Below, piece by piece: positions 1 through 7,651 of a DNA stretch of 15,114 bases (position 1 is its first letter; each line of letters begins with the position of its first letter). Position numbers and translations under genes: made by a program. The stretch is from Hyphomicrobiales bacterium (lineage in GTDB: Bacteria; Pseudomonadota; Alphaproteobacteria; Rhizobiales; Xanthobacteraceae): contig PKXB01000163.1 in the NCBI GenBank assembly GCA_003133345.1, positions 1 to 15,114 of the forward strand, in the 5' to 3' direction. The notes under the pieces were generated by a model. The model was not told the DNA's origin. It saw only the letters and a program-made list of their open reading frames with translations, and made no database searches.

Positions 1-239
1 CCGCCCGGCTTGTGCACCAGAAAGCCGATCTCGTCGTCGTCGCCTTCCCAGAACCGGCGCACGCGGCAATGCTCGCGTTGGCTTTGCCAGAGCTTCACGT
101 CGATATGACCCTTGTCGTCGAGCGGGGCGACGAATTCGTAACCATGAAGCTTCGAGCCCTGCGGGAACTCCTTGGAGCGGGCAAGATTGAGCCTGATGCG
201 CTTGAACGTGTGCGGCAGCGTGGTCACGGCAATCTCCAT
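1..239 (-). CDS. Conserved hypothetical protein, 3' end cut by window
   Basis: The minus-strand frame is open from the ATG at 239 to the left edge, giving the first 79 residues; the C-terminus is outside the window. The protein begins MEIAVTTLPHTFKRIRL and is soluble, charged and rich in basic and aromatic residues (CRVRRFW, then an acidic EGDDDE stretch). It has no signal peptide or membrane segment. I recall an uncharacterised family in many Rhizobiales genomes starting the same way at this Met, but know no function. An in-frame ATG at 266 would add nine residues (MTNKRTRLR); it lacks a Shine-Dalgarno, while the 239 start has GAGG abutting it, so neither start is decisive. It is divergent from the kinase gene at 359 and shares the gap containing an FNR-like box. 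A frame on the opposite strand (12-299) is taken to be its shadow. Confidence 0.72.
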   Translation of the reverse strand, partial: MEIAVTTLPHTFKRIRLNLARSKEFPQGSKLHGYEFVAPLDDKGHIDVKLWQSQREHCRVRRFWEGDDDEIGFLVHKPG

Positions 240-295
240 CCTCAAGCGGGTTCGTTTATTTGTCATATAATCACAGCATCCGGCCAAGGCGTGCA

Positions 296-309
296 TTGAT
301 TTGGATCAG
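296..309. promoter_or_regulatory. FNR/FixK-like box between divergent genes
   Basis: TTGAT-TTGG-ATCAG matches the FNR/FixK dyad TTGAT-N4-ATCAA at 9 of 10 positions; the last base deviates. Its centre (302.5) is about 41.5 bp upstream of a TSS that would fall near 344. A weak -10 (GATAGT, 331-336) sits at the matching distance, leaving a leader of about 15 nt with a GAGG-type ribosome site before the ATG at 359. The site could also serve the leftward gene. The mismatch and the weak -10 make this the least secure of three such boxes in the window. Confidence 0.4.
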
Positions 310-358
310 TCCGGCGGTATTGGTCGGGCCGATAGTAGCGCCAACCCGAGGACGAGGG

Positions 359-1885
359 ATGAGCCCGGCCGAAACCTCGCAGCAGGCGGTGATCGATTTT
401 CTTGGCGACCCCGCAACCCATGGCGGCGCGCCGGTCAAGCGCATCGATACCCATGCCGCGACGGTATTCCTGGCCGGCAGCCGCGCTCTCAAGATCAAGC
501 GCGCCGTGCGCTTTCCGTTCCTCGATTATTCCACCCTGGCCAAACGCAAGGCCGCCTGCATGGCCGAGCTCGAGGTCAATCATCCCTATGCGCCGGCAAT
601 CTACCGCCGCGCGGTGGCGATCACGCGCGCGGACGACGGCACGCTGGCCATCGGCGGTAAGGGTGAGCCGGTAGAATGGGCGGTGGAGATGCGGCGTTTC
701 GACGAGACGCAGACGCTCGATCATCTGGCCGAGTCGCGGCGGATCGACGACGTGCTCGCCGACGCGCTCGGGCGGGCCGTGGCGCGCGCGCACGCGGCGG
801 CACCGATCGCCAAGGCCGCCGATTTCACCCATGCGCTTAGCGAGATCATCGCCCAGAACGATGTTGAGCTGCGCGCGGCGCCCGAACTTTTTCCGCCCCG
901 GACGGTGAGCGCGTTGACCGACGCGACGCGCGGCGCATTCGAGCGCGTGCGGGCGCTGCTGGCCGCGCGCGAGCGCGCCGGGCGGGTAGCGCGCGGCCAC
1001 GGCGATCTGCATCTCGGCAATATCGTTTTGCTCGACGGCGTACCGGTGCTGTTCGATGCCATCGAATTCGACCCCAAGATCGCCACCGGCGACGTGCTCT
1101 ACGATCTCGCCTTCCTGCTGATGGACCTGATCGAGCGCAAGCTGACGCAAGCCGCCAATATCGTGCTCAATCGCTATCTCAACGAGACGCGGCGGGCGGA
1201 GGACCTCGATGCGCTCGCCGCGCTGCCGCTGTTCCTGTCGTTACGGGCGGCGATCCGCGCGAAGGTCGCCGCGGCACGGCGGGCGCTCGGCGCAGCGGGC
1301 GCGGAGCAAAGCGCGCGCGACTATTTCGCGCTCGCCGGCAAACTGCTGGCGCCGCAGCCGCCAATTTTAGTGGCGGTGGGCGGCCTGTCGGGCACCGGCA
1401 AGTCGCTGCTCGCCCGCGCGCTCGCAGCCGAAATTCTCCCCGAGCCCGGCGCGGTGGTGCTGCGCAGCGACGTCGAGCGCAAGGTTCTGTTCGCCGCCGC
1501 CGAAGCCGATCGCCTGCCGGAGACGGCCTACGCCCGCGATGTCACGACACAAGTCTACGCCGCGCTCATCGACAAGGCGCGGCGGGTGACCGGTGCCGGC
1601 CATTCGGCGATCGTGGACACGGTGTTCGCGGACGCCGGCGAGCGGGCGGCAATTGTCAAAGCAGGAGACGGCGTCGCGTTCCACGGGCTGTTCCTGACCG
1701 CCGATCTGGCGACGCGGCTTTCCCGCGTCGGCGGGCGCAAAGACGATGCCTCCGATGCCGATGCGGCGGTCGCGCGCCGGCAGGAGCAATACGATCTCGG
1801 GGCGATGCAATGGACGCTGGTCGATGCCTCCGGTTCGCCGGAACAGACGCTGCGCCGCGCCAAGGCGGCGCTTGGCCTTGCTTGA
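359..1885 (+). CDS. Bifunctional APH-like phosphotransferase / P-loop kinase fusion protein
   Basis: A 508-residue two-domain cytoplasmic protein. Residues about 30-330 form an aminoglycoside-phosphotransferase-like kinase fold. It has a Brenner-type catalytic loop HGDLHLGN at 214-221 (Asp216 the expected base) and FDAIEFDP at 232-239 in the position of the metal-binding motif. Residues about 335-505 are a small P-loop kinase with Walker A GGLSGTGKS at 341-349 and a following RSDVERK that resembles AAA_33/gluconate-kinase-like enzymes. Length and order match the family annotated 'bifunctional aminoglycoside phosphotransferase/ATP-binding protein'. Its substrate is unknown and antibiotic resistance should not be assumed. 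The mycobacterial relative Rv2004c belongs to the hypoxic DosR regulon, which fits the FNR-like box upstream. The ATG at 359 is chosen because GAGGACGAGGG precedes it; the frame runs open back to 260 without a ribosome site. The MFS gene follows after 214 bp. Confidence 0.88.
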   Translation: MSPAETSQQAVIDFLGDPATHGGAPVKRIDTHAATVFLAGSRALKIKRAVRFPFLDYSTLAKRKAACMAELEVNHPYAPAIYRRAVAITRADDGTLAIGGKGEPVEWAVEMRRFDETQTLDHLAESRRIDDVLADALGRAVARAHAAAPIAKAADFTHALSEIIAQNDVELRAAPELFPPRTVSALTDATRGAFERVRALLAARERAGRVARGHGDLHLGNIVLLDGVPVLFDAIEFDPKIATGDVLYDLAFLLMDLIERKLTQAANIVLNRYLNETRRAEDLDALAALPLFLSLRAAIRAKVAAARRALGAAGAEQSARDYFALAGKLLAPQPPILVAVGGLSGTGKSLLARALAAEILPEPGAVVLRSDVERKVLFAAAEADRLPETAYARDVTTQVYAALIDKARRVTGAGHSAIVDTVFADAGERAAIVKAGDGVAFHGLFLTADLATRLSRVGGRKDDASDADAAVARRQEQYDLGAMQWTLVDASGSPEQTLRRAKAALGLA

Positions 1886-1996
1886 GCCAAGCTATGCGTC
1901 CGGCGATCCGCGGCCCCGCCGCCCTCCCCCTTGGCGTTCGATGCAAAACCGATAGCCTCATCCGGTAGAAGCGCTCCTGCCCAGGCCGGGGTCCCC

Positions 1997-2047
1997 GGCG
2001 CATGATCCCGAAAAGTGGAAACCGGTTTTCGGAAAAGATCATGCGCC
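1997..2047. repeat. Interspersed palindromic repeat, copy 1
   Basis: Perfect 11-bp outer arms (GGCGCATGATC at 1997-2007 and its complement at 2037-2047) enclose a second 7-bp stem, CCGAAAA 2008-2014 with TTTTCGG 2026-2032. An AAAA bulge lies on one side and an ACCGGT core near the tip. Read on the minus strand it aligns along its length with the elements at 9483-9531 and 9677-9749. A further short inverted repeat, GCCGGGG/CCCCGGC (1985-1999), overlaps its left edge. The element lies between the kinase fusion and the MFS gene. No T-run follows, so it is not a typical intrinsic terminator. I recall near-identical palindromes scattered through Rhizobiales genomes; their role is not known to me. 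Confidence 0.88.
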
Positions 2048-2099
2048 ACGCAAAATGTGAGGGTCTACGACCCGGCACGTCAAACGGATCGGACTCTCA

Positions 2100-3308
2100 A
2101 TGAACGCTGCGCATCGTTCGACAATTTCTGCGCGCCAGTTGGCGGTCGGGCTTATCGGCTATTGCGCCTTCATCAATCTCTATGCCCCGCAGTCGATCCT
2201 GCCCCTGCTCTCGCACGAATTCGGCGCCAGCGCGGCCGAGGTCTCCACCATCATCACCGTCAGCACCTTGGCGGTGGCGCTGACTGCGCCCTTCACCGGC
2301 GCGATTGCCGACGTGCTGGGCAGGAAGCGGGTGATCGTCGCGGCGATGTTCGTAATCGTGGTGCCGACCTTGATGGTGGGAATGGCGACCAGCCTGTCGG
2401 CGCTGATCTTCTGGCGCGCGGTGCAGGGGCTGGTGCTGCCGCCGATCTTCGCGGTCACCGTCGCCTATATCGGCGACGAATGGCCGCCGCGCGAAGCGAC
2501 CACGGCCGCCGGCATCTACAGCTCGGGGGCGAGCCTGGGCGGCTTCAGCGGTCGGCTGGTGACCGGGTTTCTCGCCGACCTGATCGGCTGGCGTGCAGGA
2601 TTTAATGCGCTCGCGGTGATCGCCTTTGCCGGCGCGATCGCGGTCGCGTTTTTGCTGCCGCATGAGCGCCGCTTCGTGCGCTCGGAAGGGTTGCTGGCGT
2701 CCGGGCGGCAGATGCTCGCGCATTTCCGCAACGGCCAACTGGTCGCGACTTACGCGGTCGGCTTCGGCGTGCTGTTTAATTTCATCTGCACGTTCACTTA
2801 TGTCAGCTTTCATCTCGCCGCGCCGCCTTACAACCTTTCGTCCAGCGCGCTCGGCGCGATTTTCGTTGTCTATCTTGTCGGCTCGGTGCTCACGCCGTGG
2901 ATCGGCTGGGCGGTCACCCGATTCGGACGGCGGCACTTCATGGTTTGGGTGATCGCGCTGTGGGTTGCCGGCATTGCGTTGACGCTGGCACCCCCGCTGC
3001 CGCTCATCATTCTGGGCCTCGCCGTCAGCGCCGGCTGCGGGCTGATCTGCCAGGCGATTTCCACCGGCTATGTGACGATCACCGCCAAGGCCGGCCGCTC
3101 CTCGGCGGTGGGCCTCTATGTGACGAGCTTCTACATCGGCGGTAGTTTCGGCGCGGCGCTGGGCGGGCTCTCCTGGACGCTCGCCGGCTGGCCGGCCTGC
3201 GTCGCGCTGGTGGTGGCGATGCTGCTGGTCATGGCGGGCATTGTGTACTTCGCCTGGGCCCGCCGCGTGCCGGCCGGGCCGGCCATGGCGCCGATCGAGC
3301 CGGCGTGA
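2100..3308 (+). CDS. Major facilitator superfamily (MFS) transporter
   Basis: A 402-residue inner-membrane protein with about 12 hydrophobic helices. It carries the MFS loop 2-3 signature GAIADVLGRKR at residues 67-77 and a second, degenerate copy (RFGRRH) in the loop 8-9 region, as expected of the duplicated 6+6 fold. The N-terminal helix (VGLIGYCAFINLYAPQSILPLL) and the SxVSTLAVALTAPFTG helix 2 resemble the YnfM/arabinose-efflux-like branch of drug:H+ antiporters, so proton-coupled efflux of a small molecule is the best guess; the substrate cannot be read from sequence. The ribosome site is weak (GGAC about 10 nt before the ATG). The 214-bp gap upstream holds a palindromic repeat, so co-transcription with the kinase fusion is possible but unproven. 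It ends 5 bp short of the convergent gene's stop, with no obvious terminator in that gap. Confidence 0.9.
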   Translation: MNAAHRSTISARQLAVGLIGYCAFINLYAPQSILPLLSHEFGASAAEVSTIITVSTLAVALTAPFTGAIADVLGRKRVIVAAMFVIVVPTLMVGMATSLSALIFWRAVQGLVLPPIFAVTVAYIGDEWPPREATTAAGIYSSGASLGGFSGRLVTGFLADLIGWRAGFNALAVIAFAGAIAVAFLLPHERRFVRSEGLLASGRQMLAHFRNGQLVATYAVGFGVLFNFICTFTYVSFHLAAPPYNLSSSALGAIFVVYLVGSVLTPWIGWAVTRFGRRHFMVWVIALWVAGIALTLAPPLPLIILGLAVSAGCGLICQAISTGYVTITAKAGRSSAVGLYVTSFYIGGSFGAALGGLSWTLAGWPACVALVVAMLLVMAGIVYFAWARRVPAGPAMAPIEPA

Positions 3309-3313
3309 GCGAG

Positions 3314-3919
3314 TTATTCTGAACTTGGGTGCCAGAGCGGCCGGTAGCCGCGCGACAGCACGGCGAGGATCAACGGCGGCGTGAGCACATCGACGTCGAT
3401 CGCGCGGGGGCGCGGCCGCGCGTGGTCATAGATCGACGGCGTCCAGCGCAGCAAACGGTTCCCCCGCACGGCGAAGGCGTCTCCATCAAGCGCGATCATC
3501 GCGCCGTCGGGAAGGCTGTCGATCTTGCGGCGGTGCATGCGCTTGGCCTTGCCGTCGAGACGCTCGGCGTGCAGACCTTCGTCCATCGCGGCGGCGCGGG
3601 CGCGCGGCTTCCCGCGCGAGAACAGCGCGGCGAATCGTTCCGCCTGCTTGCGCCGGCATTCGAAACACGGCCGGTGACCGGCGGCGAGCGCCGTCACCTC
3701 GTCGAGGAAGAACAATTCGGTGTAGCTGTTGCCCCAGACGTCGCGGTGGCGATTATTGAAGTCGAGGCGGCAGCAGATCCATTGCTTCGACGTCCAGCGC
3801 CGCGCGCCAAGCTTACGGTGCTCATCGTGCAAGCGCCCGCCGCGATTGCCCATGAGCAATCCGCGCGCCGGATCGGTGAACAAGCCGCCAAAAGGATCGA
3901 CGCGGTTTTGCAGGGGCAT
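3314..3919 (-). CDS. Uncharacterised protein with Ada-like Cys motif
   Basis: A 201-residue soluble protein whose N-terminus (MPLQNRVDPFG) matches what I recall of an unnamed alphaproteobacterial family, so I keep the first ATG. Residues 46-91 look like the zinc domain of the Ada methylated-DNA sensor: an early WICCR (Cys49, Cys50), then FF, then ALAAGHRPCFECRR (Cys85, Cys88). Compare the Ada pattern IFCR...FF...AAGFRPCxxC. Ada's second ligand in the first Cys-x3-Cys pair is not evident. No Ada transcription-factor or methyltransferase domain follows. The C-terminal half (residues 130-200; SLPDGAMIALDG, AFAVRGNRLLRWTPSIYD) looks like a small beta-rich domain. No ribosome site precedes the ATG, and a terminator's T-run lies only 12 nt upstream, so expression may depend on readthrough. 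Convergent with the MFS gene. Confidence 0.75.
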   Translation of the reverse strand: MPLQNRVDPFGGLFTDPARGLLMGNRGGRLHDEHRKLGARRWTSKQWICCRLDFNNRHRDVWGNSYTELFFLDEVTALAAGHRPCFECRRKQAERFAALFSRGKPRARAAAMDEGLHAERLDGKAKRMHRRKIDSLPDGAMIALDGDAFAVRGNRLLRWTPSIYDHARPRPRAIDVDVLTPPLILAVLSRGYRPLWHPSSE

Positions 3920-3930
3920 CGTCGGGTGTC

Positions 3931-3969
3931 AAAAAACAAGGTGGCCGGGACACGTACAACCCGGCCACC
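3931..3969 (-). terminator. Strong intrinsic terminator, minus strand
   Basis: A perfect 10-bp GC-rich stem (GGTGGCCGGG at 3940-3949 with its complement at 3960-3969) and a 10-nt loop. On the minus strand it is followed directly by TTGTTTTTT (3939-3931). The plus-strand side has no T-run, so it acts leftward only. It would end transcripts coming from the small membrane gene (stop at 4099) or from a promoter near the FNR box at 4040-4053. It lies just before the ATG at 3919. Confidence 0.88.
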
Positions 3970-4005
3970 ATATCCATTCCAGAAGGACCCGGTTACTGGG
4001 ATGGA
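3931..4005 (-). ncRNA. Candidate FNR/FixK-controlled small RNA or leader
   Basis: The perfect FNR box at 4040-4053 predicts a class II start near 4005 on the minus strand, with a weak -10 (TTTATT, 4017-4012). The transcript would be about 75 nt. It would have a 5' hairpin (arms 3998-4006 and 3972-3980, 8 of 9 pairs), a short linker, then the terminator hairpin and U-run. There is no coding frame of note inside. Alternatives are a 5' leader with an attenuator for the gene at 3919, or simply the 3' UTR of the small membrane gene. No known RNA family is recognised. Confidence 0.32.
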
Positions 4006-4039
4006 TGATTGAATAAAACCGAAGGCAACCGCCGGCGCT

Positions 4040-4053
4040 TTGATCGAAATCAA
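4040..4053. promoter_or_regulatory. Perfect FNR/FixK box
   Basis: TTGAT-CGAA-ATCAA matches the FNR/FixK dyad at all ten conserved positions. It lies 45 bp beyond the stop of the small membrane gene and 120 bp before the ATG of the 201-residue gene. Read leftward it has a weak -10 (TTTATT, 4017-4012) at class II distance. The rightward direction runs only antisense into the small membrane gene. Confidence 0.68.
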
Positions 4054-4098
4054 AATAACAAATCTTTGGGCGAGTCGCGAAATTGTCAGCCACAGCAA

Positions 4099-4365
4099 TT
4101 ATCGATGCATCCGGTTCCACAACAACGCAAAAATGCCCCCAATCGCATAACCGATCGCCGCCGTCACAACGACGAGCCCAATCGCTCGGCCCAGGCTGAA
4201 TGTTTCGACGACATAGACCGGTTTGATGAAGTGCAGCCAGAGGATGAAATCGATGAACGCTTGCGCCCACCCGGTCGCGACAATAATCGCCCACAAAAGG
4301 TGATATCCGCCGAGCAAAGCGCCGAGCACGAAACCCGCTGTATTGGGGCTGATTTTGCTTGCCAT
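4099..4365 (-). CDS. Small two-helix inner-membrane protein of unknown function
   Basis: An 88-residue protein with two confident membrane helices (about residues 11-32 and 61-83). Between them is a hydrophobic, aromatic linker ([18 protein letters not shown]) that could lie along the membrane. It has a short basic tail (WNRMHR) and no cysteine, metal-binding or enzymatic motif. The start at 4365 is chosen because GGAGG lies 7 nt upstream; an in-frame ATG at 4386 would place that ribosome site inside the gene. The promoter just upstream has an FNR/FixK box in class II position, so expression under low oxygen is inferred. It sits in a locally AT-richer stretch than the flanking genes and has its own downstream terminator. 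I recall similar unnamed proteins in related Rhizobiales but no function. Confidence 0.78.
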   Translation of the reverse strand: MASKISPNTAGFVLGALLGGYHLLWAIIVATGWAQAFIDFILWLHFIKPVYVVETFSLGRAIGLVVVTAAIGYAIGGIFALLWNRMHR

Positions 4366-4384
4366 GACACGCCTCCAACAATTC

Positions 4385-4425
4385 ATTTTAAAATGGGGGC
4401 TGTCTGCTTCTTTGATTTACCTCAA
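4385..4425 (-). promoter_or_regulatory. FNR/FixK-type class II promoter of the small membrane gene
   Basis: On the plus strand the box reads TTGAT-TTAC-CTCAA (4412-4425), 9 of 10 matches to the FNR dyad and a full match to FixK TTGA-N6-TCAA. On the minus strand a TAAAAT -10 lies at 4390-4385, giving a start near 4378. The box centre (4418.5) is then about 41 bp upstream, the spacing used by class II FNR/Crp-family activators. There is no good -35 hexamer, as expected for an activator-dependent promoter. The leader would be only about 13 nt and contains GGAGG. Confidence 0.65.
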
Positions 4426-4444
4426 TGCCTGGCTCGAACGTCTC

Positions 4445-4476
4445 AAATGAAAACGCCCGCCGAATGGGCGGGCGTT
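4445..4476 (-). terminator. Intrinsic terminator of ftsH
   Basis: A 10-bp GC-rich inverted repeat (4452-4461 with 4467-4476, five-base loop) lies 21 bp past the ftsH stop. On the minus strand the descending arm runs into TTTTCATTT, an imperfect U-run. It separates ftsH from the small membrane gene's promoter. Confidence 0.8.
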
Positions 4477-4497
4477 CGCTGCACGTGATGGAAAGCC

Positions 4498-6423
<1,926 letters not shown>

Positions 6424-6505
6424 CAGGCGTCCTTACCCGCCGCATCGGGCGCTGTGGCTATTGTTATGGCCAAAATTCGTGGCGACATCACGTCGATCCC
6501 GTTTA

Positions 6506-6537
6506 CCAATGTAGGCAGCGTGCCCCCGCATGGAAAG
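6506..6537 (-). promoter_or_regulatory. Possible RpoH-type promoter of ftsH
   Basis: On the minus strand CTTT (6537-6534) is followed after 18 nt by CCTACATTGG (6515-6506). That is close to the alphaproteobacterial heat-shock pattern as I recall it (CTTG, 17-18 nt, CYTATNTNNG), with one mismatch in each element. It lies 83 nt before the ftsH ATG. ftsH is commonly under RpoH control, which is the main reason to consider it. Confidence 0.3.
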
Positions 6538-6556
6538 GGCTCGAATCTCACATAGT

Positions 6557-7651
6557 TTAGCGCGATTTCGCCGGTTTGGCGTTACCACGTCGACCTGTGG
6601 TTAAGGCTTTGCCGCGGCGCGGAGGCGCCCGTTCCACCGTGATTTGGCGCCCGGCCAGTGTCACAATCGCCCCCGCCAGGCTGCGCCGAAACCTCGCATT
6701 GCCACCTTTTTGGCCGGCATTTTGAGCGGCGTCGAGCGCCGCTTTCAGCGTCTCCAGCTTGGCCAATTCGACCGGCCCTTCATCTCCCGCCTTGGCGAGC
6801 GCGCGGCCGATCAGGCGCAGCGCGATCTCGGCCGGCAATCGCGCATAGCCCGCCGCGTCGAAGGCGATGGCACCCGGCATGGCGGGCGATAGTGTCAGCT
6901 CGGCCGCGGCCCGGTCGACCGCGGCTTCGATCGCCATGTCCGCCCGCTTCAGCCGCCGCGCCAGCAGCGCCAGCCTGCGGGCGTCGAGACCCTCGCGCGC
7001 GAGCTCCCCCATCAAGCCGCGCAACCGCGCCCGCGTGAAGCGCGGATCGCGGTTGGACGGATCGTCCGCGAACGGAATTTTCGCGGCGCGCAAAGTGGCG
7101 ACGAGGCGCGCCTTCGGGATGTCGAGCAGCGGGCGGACGAGTTTGATCTGCCCCTCGCCATCTCCCGGCAATGCCGAAATCCGCGCCATCGCCGCGAGCC
7201 CGCTGACGCCGCTGCCGCGGCTCATGCGGATCAGCACGGTCTCAGCCTGGTCGTCGCGCGTGTGCGCAGTGAGGACGTGCGAAGTGTTTGCTTGGCGGGC
7301 CGCGCCGGCGAGCAGGTGGTAGCGCGCCGCCCGCGCCGCCTCCTGCAAGCCGGTCTTCGGCTTGGCTCCGGTCCAACGCAAGGTGCGGTGAGCGATGCCG
7401 AGCTTGCGCGCCAGGCGTCCGACATTTGCCGCCTCGCGCTTGGCTGCCTTGCGCAAGCCGTGATCGACGGTCACTGCGAACAACGCCGGCCCGCTCTTAC
7501 GCGCCTTGCGCCAGCGCGCGGCGAGCACCATCAGCGCGGTTGAATCCGGCCCGCCGGACACCGCCAGCACCAGCGCGGGAAAAGGTTCGAGATCGGAGAA
7601 AAGCGATTTGGCTTCCGTGGCCGAGACTGGTGAAGTCTCAGCAGTGCGCAC
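6557..7651 (-). CDS. tilS: tRNA(Ile)-lysidine synthetase
   Basis: A 364-residue N-type ATP pyrophosphatase that attaches lysine to C34 of the CAU-anticodon tRNA-Ile, so that it reads AUA instead of AUG. The PP-loop SGGPDS is at residues 32-37, TVDHGLR at 61-67, and the family motif HTRDDQAET at 130-138 with RGSGVSGLAAM at 146-156. It is shorter than the E. coli enzyme (about 430) and seems to have a reduced C-terminal region with a basic tail. The start is a GTG inside the end of cpoB: the two frames overlap by 14 nt, and AGGA about 9 nt upstream lies within the cpoB coding sequence. This points to translational coupling. The gene is essential in most bacteria that have tRNA-Ile(CAU). Confidence 0.95.
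   Translation of the reverse strand: MRTAETSPVSATEAKSLFSDLEPFPALVLAVSGGPDSTALMVLAARWRKARKSGPALFAVTVDHGLRKAAKREAANVGRLARKLGIAHRTLRWTGAKPKTGLQEAARAARYHLLAGAARQANTSHVLTAHTRDDQAETVLIRMSRGSGVSGLAAMARISALPGDGEGQIKLVRPLLDIPKARLVATLRAAKIPFADDPSNRDPRFTRARLRGLMGELAREGLDARRLALLARRLKRADMAIEAAVDRAAAELTLSPAMPGAIAFDAAGYARLPAEIALRLIGRALAKAGDEGPVELAKLETLKAALDAAQNAGQKGGNARFRRSLAGAIVTLAGRQITVERAPPRRGKALTTGRRGNAKPAKSR

Noticed and set aside
266..271. Exact TATAAT on the plus strand upstream of the kinase fusion
   Set aside because: No -35 match at 16-18 bp spacing, and its TSS (about 278) would lie upstream of the FNR-like box; likely chance.
263..1150. Minus-strand open frame of 295 codons opposite the kinase fusion
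   Set aside because: The plus strand encodes clear kinase motifs here, and the minus product is an Arg/Gly-rich shadow.
359..1885. Kinase fusion as an aminoglycoside-resistance gene
   Set aside because: Only the fold and catalytic loop are shared; the fusion with a P-loop kinase marks a different family with no known drug substrate.
1870..1892. 7-bp inverted repeat across the stop of the kinase fusion
   Set aside because: Short stem with a 9-nt loop and no T-run; not a convincing terminator.
1985..1999. GC-rich 15-bp palindrome before repeat copy 1 as a terminator
   Set aside because: One-base centre and no following T-run; probably part of, or adjacent to, the interspersed repeat.
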